Below, piece after piece: positions 25,163 through 36,708 of a DNA stretch of 64,000 bases (position 1 is the stretch's first letter; each line of letters begins with the position of its first letter). The translations under genes and the position numbers were made by a program. The DNA is from Tethya wilhelma (lineage: Eukaryota; Porifera; Demospongiae; Tethyida; Tethyidae): positions 19,065,703-19,129,702 of the forward strand of contig CAXIPT010000002.1 of assembly GCA_964030475.1 (NCBI GenBank), given 5' to 3'. The notes under the pieces were generated by a model that had not been told where the DNA came from, ran no database searches, and saw only the letters and a program-made list of their open reading frames with translations.

Positions 25163-26371
25163 AGCTTTAAGTGGTACAAAGATACAAGAGAACTATCATT
25201 TGCTACAACATCAGTACTGGAGATCCCTTCAGTCACTTTCACTGACAGTGGAACATACTGTTGCACCATATCAAACATCAATGGCAGTGTGCTCAGTGGT
25301 ACATATAATGTCACTGTTGCAAGTACGTTAAGCAATCTTATAAAATTTATCATAGAGCCTACATAATATGAATCTATCTGTATCATTGATGAAAACAGGC
25401 TCAATTCTGCTTGGGTTGCATCATGTCTATAGCTAGTTTGAAAATACACAGTTTCCACGGTTGTCTTTCAACAACAGCATGACATGGTACTATTCTGTCA
25501 GATGTATATATTCCTATTAGGACATACCCTGAGGTGTATATAGTCTCCCTGTCTGCTCCAATGAATGCCTTTCCTCTGCACTCACCCACCTGTTAGTTTA
25601 CCCTTGGTGAATTGCCCTAGCCATAGTAAGAGGAGAGGGGTATTTTGTCTTGCCTAAACATGGGTGTAGCCTCTGGATGGCTAGTGTGGAGGTTGCAATA
25701 AGGATACGAGATCATGATTAGCAGTAATTGTACTGTTGGGTGTACACTCTATCCTGAGATAGTGCAAGTAGTTTCAAAATACCCTGCATTATGTCATTAT
25801 GATGTCATTGTGATATATTACTATAGCATTATGTCATTTTGATTGTTCCATTCCAATGTTCAGCTTCCAAATTCAACCCCGCCCAAAAACAGAGACCAAG
25901 TTCTTTACACAATTGGGAAGGTGAGTCTGGTTACCTTTGAGTTCCAAATAATATCTATTACAAAATATTTTGTTTTTGTTTGTTTTTATTTGTGTCATTA
26001 GACCAACCAGTAACTGACCTCTTCTTGAAGGAAGTAGGAATGACAATTGCACGACAGACACGTAATCTTAACCGAATCGCACTCTATCTTGGACTGAGTA
26101 ACACCGACATGGTTGAGATAAAGGTTCAGTTCCATCGGCCAGAGGAGCAGGCCTTCCATATTCTACGAAAGTGGAGATCCACGAAGAGCAAGAGAGGAAC
26201 TAGGAGTCTCCTTCGTACCGTCCTCACCCAGGCCGGGATAAACCTCGACCTGATGATGGTGACAAGTGGAAAACAATCTCACATAAAACCGAATGGTAAG
26301 AATTTTGTAGCCAGTTACTCAATGTGTATGCCATAGTTTATTTCACTATTAATTTTATTGATGGAGATTTT

Positions 26372-26432
<61 letters not shown>

Positions 26433-27659
26433 CCTCCAGTACCTAGACCTAGGATTTTAGTTCATCCTCAGAGCAAGAAAGTATTGTATGGTAATTCATT
26501 TGAACTCTCAATCCAAGTGGAAAGCAGTCACTACGTGGAGTGTCAGTGGTACAGAAACCACCAACCTCTGGGAGGAAAGATCCATCCACAGATCTATGTC
26601 AACTCAGCTGTGGATTCAGACACGGGTGACTACTTCTGTGTCGTGAAGAACGAGGGTGGTTCAGTGACATCAAACACAGCCACCATTGAAGTGGTCCTAG
26701 CTTCCTCCCATCAACCCCCACCACCACCTCCTTCTAGACCATCACAGCTCTATGCCCGGTCTAGTGGTCCAGTCAATCAACCATGGTCTAGAGTTGGAAC
26801 CACTACAAACTCCCAGCTCTACACTGGTCTAATAGAACGTGGTCTTCCATCCAGTTTAGAGACAGCCAAACAGCCTGCTGCAGTGGAGGGAAAGTTGGGC
26901 AGTGTTCATGGTAGGTTGATTGCTCATTCTCCAGTCTGTGGGAGGTGCTGGGAGGGGTGGCAAGGAAGGAGGTAGTTTGTACACTGATTGTTAGAAAGCA
27001 AGTTGGTCTTCTCTAGGGTCTGTCCCCAATAATATGCTTGTTGACATTGCTTGCTTTGAAGGCTTTCTTCTATTTGGCTGCATGTCTGGCTTGAGCAAGC
27101 CATACAGTATGTATGGTGATTAGGTAGTTTAGCCAGTACAGCTGTGTCATCAATAGAAGTTTAGAAATACAGTTTAGCAATACAGCTGTGTCATCAGGGG
27201 TGGGGATGCAGATGTTGAAATCAAGTTTTGTTGTTAGTCTCTTTAATTCTTTCACATTCACATGCAGAAATGACTTGTTTATATATTTTTTATTCCCCAA
27301 AGCAATCAATCATGTCAAGCATTGAAATTTGATACATGTTATTGTGATGAAAATGTCTTCATTCTGCAGTGAGCTTGTTGCCACGGATACTGGAGCACCC
27401 CCAGTCCCAAGCTGTGTCTGAAGGAGACCCTCTCACACTGAGCTGTAGGGCGGAGCATAGTGGTCAGAAGGAGGAGGAGGGGCTTCACTACGAGTGGTTC
27501 TTTAACGGACTCTCCATGCAAAATGAAAACCGATCAGAGTATCACATCAACTGCTTTACTGACGAAGACGAGGGGCTGTACTCTTGTAGAGTGTCAAACT
27601 CAAATGGTGGGGTGAAATCAAACATAGCACACGTTCAGATCAAAGCCGAGTCAGATTGA
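22742..27659 (+). CDS. Ig-Ig-Death-Ig-Ig intracellular protein (MALT1-like architecture without paracaspase)
   Basis: Eight exons (22742-22799, 22944-24476, 24867-24966, 25165-25322, 25864-25920, 26002-26295, 26440-26910, 27370-27659) close in frame to 986 residues. Residues 1-430 are disordered and rich in Ser, Tyr, Gly and Gln. Ig1 is about 437-528 (LSC, FLWYKD, DEGVYYC), Ig2 531-616 (FKWYKD, DSGTYCC), a Death domain about 636-733 (DQPVTDLFLKEVGMTIARQ to LTQAGINLDLM), Ig3 734-825 (CQWYRN, DTGDYFC), a Pro-rich linker, and Ig4 891-986 (LSCRA, YEWFFN, DEGLYSC). There is no signal peptide or membrane segment, so the Ig domains are cytoplasmic, as in MALT1, which combines a Death domain, Ig domains and a caspase-like domain. 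No caspase-like region is present. A scaffold role in Death-domain signalling is inferred. Two introns use (CT)n microsatellites as their polypyrimidine tracts. Confidence 0.8.
25103..25157. repeat. (CT)n microsatellite abutting a splice acceptor
   Basis: A run of about 27 CT units ends 7 bases before the acceptor at 25164. It forms the polypyrimidine tract of intron 3 of the Ig/Death gene. Confidence 0.9.
26374..26429. repeat. (CT)n microsatellite abutting a splice acceptor
   Basis: About 28 CT units lead into GTCCCTCCAG, the acceptor at 26439 of intron 6 of the same gene. Confidence 0.9.
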
Positions 27660-27815
27660 AATTGAAACTTGCAGCTGTAGCACTCTAATATTATGGGAAG
27701 CTGTATGCTGCTGCTTATACTGTAATATTCTCACATTTCTGTAAGAGTGTAGTTTGTCATTCTTGTCCAATTAACATGATTGTAATTTTGTGTCCAATAA
27801 TTATTATAACAGTGT

Positions 27816-27821
27816 AATAAA
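27816..27821 (+). terminator. Polyadenylation signal of the Ig/Death gene
   Basis: AATAAA lies about 160 bases after the stop. The rest of the 27660-28039 gap between these convergent genes is AT-rich with nothing else recognised. Confidence 0.5.
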
Positions 27822-28039
27822 TACATATACATATACAGTACATATAAATTATTCCAAGAAAGTAGGTGTGATCATGAAGTAACCCCACCCTATATAATTA
27901 CTGTAATAAATAAATTAATTATCGTTTAACCAACGTATCAATCATTTCTGACAAAAGTACGATCAATGTACAACACAAACACAATTTCTATAGTGAATAG
28001 TGAACAAAAAAAAAAAAACAACATGCAAATAAGTTACAA

Positions 28040-28621
28040 TCACACATAATTACTAATAGTGGCATTATCATCAGGGGCATAATTACTACTAGTGGCATTA
28101 TCACCAGGTGTAGCCAGCTCTACTCTCTCGTGTGCTGAGTTCAATGCATCATCCAGCTCTATAAACTCCACATCTCCCGTAGCAGTACTCAGTCTATTTA
28201 TACTGTCTCCATTGTGTGACCTACGAGGAACGGGACCATCAACTTGATCCTTAGTAAGGGGCACTTGTTGGGACATTTCACGTTCAAGCTTAACTGGCAA
28301 TCTGCTACTTTGTTCAGGCTTTCTACGATGAAAATACCAGATACCTACTAATACACCTGCTGCTATAATGGCTATAAACAAGAGTAATACAAGTACTACT
28401 GGAACTGCTATTGCTGCTGTATTTGTACCTGTAGGAAAAGAATGTACCACAATCATAGTAGAATCAATGCATGTATGGCATTGTACTTCACTGTGCATTA
28501 ATTGGAGTGTGCTTACTACCCACCATCAGTTAGAACTTGAAGTGACATAATAAGTTCAAGTCTATAATATACTTACTAGCAGCAGGCTGATTTGTTGAAC
28601 TAGGTGAAGTTGTGTCTCTCA
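28040..28621 (-). CDS. Orphan stalk, transmembrane and cytoplasmic-tail exons of a membrane protein (partial)
   Basis: Two exons, 28577-28621 and 28040-28428 on the minus strand, join in frame (phase 1 before, phase 1 between). They read a Ser/Thr/Pro stalk (RDTTSPSSTNQPAAS), a strong membrane segment (IAVPVVLVLLLFIAIIAAGV), a basic stop-transfer (YFHRRK) and a tail of about 95 residues ending NATISNYV. No start, signal peptide or ectodomain was recognised in the 4.5 kb upstream. Because the first exon begins in phase 1, as do the exons of the Ig receptor starting at 36708, it could be an alternative 3' end of that gene; that is inference. Otherwise it is the end of an unrecognised gene or a decaying duplicate. 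Confidence 0.55.
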
Positions 28622-28998
28622 CTGCAAACAGAAATGTACTACCATTAGGAACTGTTCTTTGCAAACAAAAGTTTTTATATCCACAACCTACTTGTTGTAT
28701 GACTGGTGGTTGATTTTTCTTTATAGCAACTATAGGCTAATTGCCAGTTACTGCTGGGTGGGGGTGACAATAGAGTCTAGCTGTAGCTAGGGTTCACACG
28801 GGGTCAATGGCAAAGAAAATAGTTGCATGCCTTTAAGTGTGCAGCACTCGACCATGCATTGAGTGCCCTCCACTTAACTTAGGGTCATGCAACTATAATT
28901 TGTGTGTGTGTGTGTGATAAAGAGGTCCGAGGCAAGCTATCACACAAACAACTACAAAAGTTATGATGTCCATCGATCATCCAAGGCCAATAAACAGC

Positions 28999-29326
28999 TA
29001 GTCTCGTGCCCAGACCCCTCCCTCACACGTGCGCAAGGGAAAAAGGGGTCTGATGAAATACGACAGATTTCTTGGCTCAGGGAACGGAATTTGAGCGTCC
29101 CAATCAGATTGCAGAACGCACGTGTCATGTGACTTTTCAATCGCAGGTATGTTGATCCTGATGTGGTGAGCCAATCAGATTGCAGCTCTTCGCTTCGCAC
29201 GTGAGAACTTGAGGGCCTGACTTGTGTAATAATTCGTGTTTTGCTGACTCAGCGAACCAAGACTATTGTCAATTTTCACCAGACCCTCCTTTCCTCGGAG
29301 AGGGGAGGGGTCTGGGCACGAGACTA
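28999..29326. mobile_element. MITE, long variant with TAGTCTCGTGCCCAGA ends
   Basis: Termini TAGTCTCGTGCCCAGACCC and its reverse complement enclose 328 bases. The 9-base target ATAAACAGC is present on both sides (28990-28998 and 29327-29335). Termini are related to the shorter TAGCCTCGT family. Confidence 0.85.
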
Positions 29327-29789
29327 ATAAACAGCTTTACACATGACAGTGACAAAATAGTCTGTATACACTGAACACAGAACAAATGTGCATGTCACAG
29401 GAAGACCAATCAGTTGTTAACAACACCAGAAGGAACTTCTCACATTCCACATACCAACCTCTAGGACCACACCATGCAGCATTGCAGCTGCAGTACATAA
29501 GTACATATATCCTCTTGGTTTGTGCATGGGATTCAACCTGCTATATATACATACAAGGAAGCAAACCTCATGAGTCATTGACATTGTGGTGTGATTGAAA
29601 AAAATGTACAGCACTGAGTGTATTGTATGCATGTGAATGGCAGCAGCAAACTAGCATAAACAGTTTTGATTGGCCCGTTTTTGGGTCAATAAAAATGGTG
29701 GACTTATTTCCTCGTTGAACTTAAGTTTAGAAAGAAACACAACATGTGCACTATGATGAATAATAAACTCTAACTTTGAGATTAAAATG

Positions 29790-29962
29790 TAGCCTCGTTC
29801 CCAGGCTCCCCCCTCGCGAATATTTCCTACGAAAATAAGGAGGGAGAGAGCCTGGTATCAAATATCACATGCGTGACGTATAGGTGGACGCGAGCTCGAG
29901 GCTCTCTCCCTCCTTATTTTTGTAGGAAATATTCGTGAGGGAGGAGCCTGGGAACGAGGCTA
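29790..29962. mobile_element. Hairpin MITE, TAGCCTCGT family, with 9-base target duplication
   Basis: Starts TAGCCTCGTTCCCAGGCTC and ends in its reverse complement. The flanking direct repeat ATTAAAATG occurs at 29781-29789 and 29963-29971. The inner arms (around AAATATTCGTGAGGGAGG and its partner) are also complementary, so the whole element folds into a long hairpin. Confidence 0.9.
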
Positions 29963-29971
29963 ATTAAAATG

Positions 29972-31351
29972 TACGTGTTTCAACACAATCATCACAAACA
30001 CATGATGGGTTGAGTGTATGCAATTGCACACACATAATTATGTGGATCTACTGAGAATTCACAGAGGATGTAGCAACACACATTGTGTTACAATACCCAG
30101 GAAAATGTACCCACAAACCGGTAAATGGGTAACCATAATACTACTAGCTACACTTGTAAAGTTCACCTCACAACCTCGAGCTCACATGCATATTCTCTTT
30201 GGATCAAGGACTGTCAGTACAACTGTACAAGCATACCCTTGAATGAAATGCATGTAGTGATATGTGCTCTTCAAGGAATTTGAGCATTTTTATACAGCTA
30301 TCACCTGGGACATGTGGTCATAGGACATGCACTACAACATTACTAAACTATACAAACTAACCTTTTTAAAAAAAAAATAATTATGACATTGTCTTACATA
30401 AAAATAATCATTATGTCTTACGTATATATAATTGCAAAAAACAGAGAATGATTGAGTGAATGTATCCGGATAAATATTAACAAAAAAAAAACAACAACAA
30501 GAGATGATAAGAACTATAATTATTACATAGTTAAAGGAAGTGCTTAAAAGCTGTCAACAAGTTGCAATCTATTAAGTTAGCATTCTCAGAACCTGGCATG
30601 CAGGTATGTACATTTATCAACATGTAGACTACAATCATGTATGTACATCTACAGTATAATATTATATTATGTACAATAGCACAAGGGATGTGCACCTAAG
30701 TAGTGAGGAAATAATGAAGAAGTTTAAATTAATTACACTCCCAAGGAAGTTGCAGAAGTAAGTGTTGATTTTCTCTATGTATATACAGTGATCGTATGAA
30801 ATGCTCCAACAATGCATAATTATGGTTGCCTCATTGAGAAGGTATATGTACCTTGGAATTGCTGAGGTGTATAGTATTGCTGCTACATGTTTAGCAATTC
30901 CCTCTTAGAGGTACCAGTGAGTCTCATTGGTCTAGGTCTATGTGTGCCAGGACCTGACCTCCCTCTGTTGGTAATTTAGCCGGAGGCTGTTGAAGTGCCT
31001 TAGTGAGAGACAGGTGCTAAGGCAATGTGTCCTGTATGAGTCTACTGATGAGTCCTGCCACTTAAAATAACAACGGACAAAACTTGTTCAGGCTATGTAG
31101 TCTTTGGTGTGAGGGTTGATTTCGAGAGTTATAACTCACTTGGGGTTAATTGTAATCAATTTAAACCCCTTCACGTGTTATTACCTCCTACTAGCACACA
31201 TCTCTATTTAACTTATAGAGGAGATAATTTATTCCGGATGGCATATATTTCCGGACTGGCCACGCTGAACCTGCTAATGCCTGTCCTATCTGATAATATT
31301 GAAGGGTAAATATCAACAAATCTAGTGCACAGATAAGAAGTCCCACATACA
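29972..31351. other. Non-coding MITE-rich intergenic DNA, first part
   Basis: AT-rich with no supportable gene. Short open frames here lack family features and splice support. Confidence 0.5.
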
Positions 31352-31441
31352 TAGCCTCGTTCCCAGGCTCCCCGCCTACCTTACACCAGGCTCCCCCTTT
31401 CCTTACGTGTAAGGTAGGCGGGGAGCCTGGGAACGAGGCTA
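31352..31441. mobile_element. Hairpin MITE, TAGCCTCGT family, with 9-base target duplication
   Basis: A 90-base element, TAGCCTCGTTCCCAGGCT to its reverse complement. CCACATACA flanks both ends (31343-31351 and 31442-31450). Confidence 0.9.
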
Positions 31442-32048
31442 CCACATACACAGGATAGAGCTTATCCGAGCTTATTTGATTGCGTGCTGTCCAGAAATTT
31501 GTGTCCAGTGTCTGGTTTTTGTTTAACCCTTTCTGAACTCAGTAGTACAAGTAGAGGGCTGAATGTCTGGTTGGCTGCAGAGTGCAAGTATATACTGTAA
31601 GAGAGTCTAGTGGTGGCATTACTTGGGCCTTAGCCAATTTTCTCTCTTGCAAATTTCTACCCCTGTCTGACAATGCATGTAAATGTCCGGGAATAGCTTG
31701 ACAAAGGGTGACAATAATATTGCATGTGAATCTACATGTGTAGGACTATAGGCTGCTGTTTGTGGGGTATGTGTGAGAGGCATGTCTGAAGTATGCACCA
31801 GTACTATATCAATGGTAAATTTGGAGTAAATTGGTGCAGTAAAAAAACTGTCCAGACATAGTTAATTACTTCCTCTACATAGATGTCTCTTCAAGCAAAT
31901 AGCTGGAGCTAAGTTAGATTCAATTAGTGAACACACACACTAGATCCTCAAGATGTGCCCATATTATTACATTTATATTCGACCACAAACCAGATGAACC
32001 AATTTTTCATGTATCTATGTACAGTTGTGGTCAATTGACTAAATTAGG

Positions 32049-32134
32049 TAGCTTCGTTCCCAGGTTCTCTCCCAGTGAATATTTTTTAGCATGTAACTTA
32101 TTTCAGGGAGAGAGCCTCCATGGGAACGAGGCTA
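32049..32134. mobile_element. Hairpin MITE, TAGCCTCGT family
   Basis: Slightly diverged ends (TAGCTTCGTTCCCAGG). Flanks TAAATTAGG and CAAATTAGG match in 8 of 9 bases. Confidence 0.85.
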
Positions 32135-32176
32135 CAAATTAGGCTCAGTCATGATGAAATTAAGATCCAATTTTAC

Positions 32177-32250
32177 TAGCCTTGTTCCCAGCTAGGTTCC
32201 CCTTTCCTTACGTGTCGGTGAGGTAGGCGGGGAGCCTGGGAATGAGGCTT
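32177..32250. mobile_element. Hairpin MITE, TAGCCTCGT family, inside a longer palindrome
   Basis: Ends TAGCCTTGTTCCC and GGGAATGAGGCTTG. The inverted symmetry continues outside the element: GATCCAATTTTAC on the left and GTAAAATTGGATC on the right, giving arms of about 28 bases (32164-32262). Confidence 0.75.
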
Positions 32251-32262
32251 GTAAAATTGGAT

Positions 32263-33128
32263 CATAATAGATATCATAATTATTAGTACTTGTGCAGGAC
32301 AAGCAAAACTATCTATTACAAATTATTGCTAGTCTATGCCTCACACAATCATGTAAAACAAAGTGTAAAACAATAGGCAATTAACTTACAACAAGATCCA
32401 CTGCTCCTAGGCTGTCTGGTCACGGTTGGTTGTTGTAAAATTCATAAACTTAGTACACTTCAGTTTGTAGAATTCTCTAGACATCCAGTCGTGCAGCAAC
32501 ACATGCACACACATTGATTAAGCTCAATACTACCGGGCCGGTAAGTTAATTAAAAATTTAGGGTATAGAATTACACGTGCTTTTTTGTGTGTTCAATATT
32601 AGATTCTTGGATTTTTGTATTGCTTCATTGAGTGTGCACAGAAAAGTAATGTTATCATGGCTATATCGGCTGACATTGGTGATAGCTAGGCGCCGGCCTA
32701 GCTGAGAGTGGCTGTGCTGTTGATTGTTGCATCCTGGGGATTGCAAGGAGAGCCAGCTGACTTCAAGCTTGTCAAATGGAGCTGCTTAGTTGGTCCTGAT
32801 GCAGCTGTACATACATGTAGAATGCAGATATTGCTTATGATTATAATATGGAGGGAATGCAATGTTTATAATATTAAATTATTATGACCATTCAAGACAG
32901 GAAAATTATAATGACTGGAAATGGATACGATATTATCATAAATATTCATCATAATTCGTGTTGTGCATTGATCTGTCATGGTTGCATTGTTGGACATTTA
33001 CAAAGATAATAATCTGTATCAATGTAATAATTATTCTTTTTATGTCCAGTGTCCATTAATATTCCATTCCAATCCTATTATTTTTGATAATAAAACCACA
33101 AGTATACACAGTCATAATTTATCATACA
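32263..33128. other. Non-coding intergenic DNA downstream of the first UNC5-like gene
   Basis: AT-rich; no supportable gene or exon recognised. Confidence 0.45.
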
Positions 33129-36100
33129 TCATTCTTCTAATTGAGTATCAGTTTCTGTGTCCATGAATTTGTTTCTGAGAGTTTTGGCTAGTCTGATTTG
33201 ATCCACTGATGGAGCTTGTAATGCACCCACAAGAGTCGACCATTGGAAAGAAAGCTCTGTACTATCATGCCTACGCCACACTTCAAACACAGCCATAAAG
33301 CATTGAGAATCCCTTTTGTTGTTTGCTGCAATTTCATGTAACTGAGCTGGTTCCAATCCAAGTTGGATACCAACTGTCCACCACTCTGTGGGAATCACAG
33401 CTGCTACATTGTCCATTAGGTCCTTAATGGATGGTTCACTAGTCAACGACTTCTCACGTACAAGGCTACTCAGGGAATCTGACGATAATGGCTAAAAAAA
33501 ACACAAGCATAAACTAAATCCCATGATGCAGTCATACAAGCAGTACTTACTCTGTGAGCATGATGTGCCATTGCCGCAGGTACATTATCAGGAACAGAAC
33601 GTGAGTAATTCTCTGACTCTGAAAAAAAAAAAAGGGACTACGTATTTAGTACAGATTACAATTAATTTCTAACTATGCATTGTACCTAAGAGTAGATCCA
33701 CTTTTATTGAGTTTGTTGCTCCTTTAAACCATATAGTAGTATGTGTGGATTTTTGGGCATGCACTCCACTGATTTGGAGTATAAACCTGGGTGGATAGAG
33801 ACCTTCTTTCTCCTTTTGATACAAAAACTCAGAGTCATGGCCCCAGAACTCAACTTCCTTGGCATAAATCTGCGCCATGGGTATATACAATAATAGTCAA
33901 TACTTTAAACTGTGCCAGATAATATTAACTGATGTATCTACACTAATTTGTATGTACACATACCTCATTACGAGGACTCTCCAGGTTAAGGTTCCATCCA
34001 TCTGATAAGCTTCTCTTAAACTCGATCTCGATGTAAGCATCAGATGATGAGGGATCAGCAGCAAATGTGAATATGTCCAAGGATTGGAGTTTGTAGTCTT
34101 GGGAGTTGAATTGGTTTTCCAAAACCTATATTTTAATGATAATGAAATTAAGACATCAAGTGAAGGTTGTCAGTGTACATGAATATTTTATACTTACTCG
34201 ATAGCAAGTAGGAAGAAAATAGGTAACACAAAAGTATGCACACCACCTCTTTGTAGGAGTGGCCGTGTCCCTTGGAATAACCTTTGTAAAACGATACTTT
34301 ATCTTTGTTACATCGACCAGTTTCTTGTTAGCAGTAATACAATAGGAGCAAAAATGTTCAGTCTTGAATGTAGCAAAGTCCATCTGAGGTTCAAACACAG
34401 CCTTGCCATCAGTATCGTGGAAGCAAAATTGGTTGTGTTGTGCTTTGACAAACTTAATGTCAAATTGCCTGGCATCTTCTTTGCTTACAATGTCCATGCA
34501 GTGAGGCAGTTTGACTTCTATGGGTTTCAAGAACCGAAAGTAAGGGTCTCCAGCCACACACAACTTCACAATAGGAGAGATGGGTATTGAATCGGATGGA
34601 ATGAGCAACGGCGAGTTGAGAAAGACTCCTATTTCGATAGTGATGGTCTTTCCATGTGGAATGGCACCACTTGGAATTTTGAGGCTGATGCCATGCTGTT
34701 TGTTGGTGTAAACACCTCCCTGGCTGTCGAAAGTGACTGTTGTTGCATCAATGATGAGTGATTGGTTATTGTTGACTCTACCAATGTCAGTCGGCTCAAT
34801 GTGAGGATACGATATCCCGTCCAGATTGTGTGAATCCTGGCATAATAATTTTACTTGCTGTGAATAATTAGGAACTACAGAACTACTCAATAGTGTGAAA
34901 TCTGAGTTCTTCTCCGGATGGGATTCAAGAGATAGAGTAAAACTTTGAGGTTGTTCTGTGCACACTATAACAGATCCAGTATACATGACACGTTGGTGCC
35001 TGTTAATGCAACGTGGTGGTGCAGGCTTATTGGAGTTGACATTTGGGTTGATAGTAGCAGGACAGGCGTCCAGGGAATAACTCTTAGTGAAAATACAGTG
35101 GCAGGATTGCCCACGACGAAGTACACAGATTAGCACAATTATTATCACTGCCAATAATACCCCAAGAGGAATCACACCACAAACGAGGCCAATGGCAATA
35201 TAAACACTCTTGTCTACAGGGAAAGAAGATGAACGGTTGTAATGATCATAGAACACATTAATTTTGTAATGGTTAGGTCATGGAATTCCAACAACTTCAG
35301 TGCAATAAGTTACTAGGAGATCTTCCTCACCAGTTGGAGTTTTGTTGGTTGGATTATTCACTCCACCCGGGCTAGCCAAAGCTATTGTAGTGGTCTTATC
35401 AGTAGCTGTGGTCTCTAGATCTCCATCACTAGTGGTACCATCATCACCATTTGAGTCATCTTCAGTTGCTGCAGTGCTAGTAGATGTTGCCGAGTCAGTG
35501 GCTGTGGACTCATCCGTGGTAGCTTCAGTTGTGGTCATCTCAGTAGTGGTAGGAATGGTAGTTGGCCCTGCACCAGAGGAGATTCAAAAATCATCAATGT
35601 TTCATGATCACAGCTGTCAGTATGTACTACATGCGTGACTAGCCTCGTACCCAGGCCACTTCCTAGAAAGAGGGAGTGGCCTGGGTACCGGGCTAACATG
35701 TGCACTATGTACATCATGCACTAATAGATACATTCAAATTACCTGGTTCAACAGTTACGGTGATATCCCAATTAAGATATTCAGTGTATGTACCAACTTT
35801 TACTTCATATCTAATCGTGTACACCCCACTGTCACTCTCAGTGGCTGCACTCCGTCGCAAGTCAAAGTCAAACTCTGTCATGGAGTGTCTGTTAACTGTC
35901 CAACCATCTCTGTTGACACAATCATCTTCACCATCTCTCTCATCCGTATTAGTGCAACCGTATACAGGTCCAGATTGTCCTTGTTTGAAAATCCATAAGT
36001 TATTAACAACCTGGTTTCGATCAGAGCTTCCACTATTGATAAAGTTAAGACGTGTTGGTAGATTTATATCTTGACCAGCTGTGATTTGCAAGTTGACCAC

Positions 36101-36708
36101 ATCATTGCAAATGTGAGTACTTTGACTGTTTGGATGTTCAATGGTACCGGTACAATTTTTCAACACTGCTTTACCTTTAGATAACAACAATAGCATACAA
36201 TGTACATAGTCAATGAATTAATGAACAGTACATTATAGACACCACTTGAGGTATCTTACCAAGAACAACCAAGCAAGTTCCTGTTTCTGAACCTGAGAGG
36301 CAGTGATAGAATCCTCCATCAGATCCAGTGATGTTGGCTATGTGTAATGTATTGCCACTGTTAGTGTATCTTGGACTTGTAGAGATATCCAGCAATGCAT
36401 TATCTTTATACCAGGTAGAACTTGTACAGTTAAACTGAATATCCTGCAATCGAGAGGCTATTACTTCTGTCGAGACATAAGAAAATTCACAAAAAAATTT
36501 TATATGAACAGCAAATTTGGATAAAATAATTATAGACTTAATAATTAATTATGACCCTTGCGGCATACATCACTTACTACTTACCAAGTTGGGTAATATT
36601 ACTGGTACTTGATTGGATGGAACAAGACTGGCATGATGTGACCATCACCCAGGAGAGAAGACAAAGGATAAAATATTGAAACTCCATTCTCCGGTGATCA
36701 ACTTTCAT
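33129..36708 (-). CDS. UNC5-like receptor: Ig-Ig-stalk-TM-ZU5-UPA-Death
   Basis: Nine minus-strand exons (36708-36585, 36457-36260, 36174-35743, 35567-35331, 35213-34198, 34125-33964, 33869-33686, 33618-33551, 33491-33129) close in frame at 927 residues. Exon 1 gives a signal peptide; MEFQYF at 36687 is an alternative start. Ig1 spans residues 42-107 and Ig2 108-251. A Thr-rich stalk (252-330) and a membrane segment (IAIGLVCGVIPLGVLLAVII) follow. The cytoplasmic part holds a ZU5 domain at about 505-620 (GVYTNKQHGISLKIPSGAIP), a UPA-like region over three exons, and a C-terminal Death domain (IKDLMDNVAAVIPTEWWTVG to QWSTLVGALQAPSVDQIRL). This is the order of netrin receptors UNC5 without thrombospondin repeats; ZU5-UPA-Death units pass receptor state to Death-domain partners. 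The ligand is unknown. A MITE lies in intron 3. Confidence 0.85.
35640..35695. mobile_element. Short hairpin MITE in an intron of the UNC5-like gene
   Basis: TAGCCTCGTACCCAGGCCACT pairs with AGTGGCCTGGGTACCGGGCTA across a 14-base loop. Flanks are only partly similar, so the target duplication is degraded. Confidence 0.75.
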
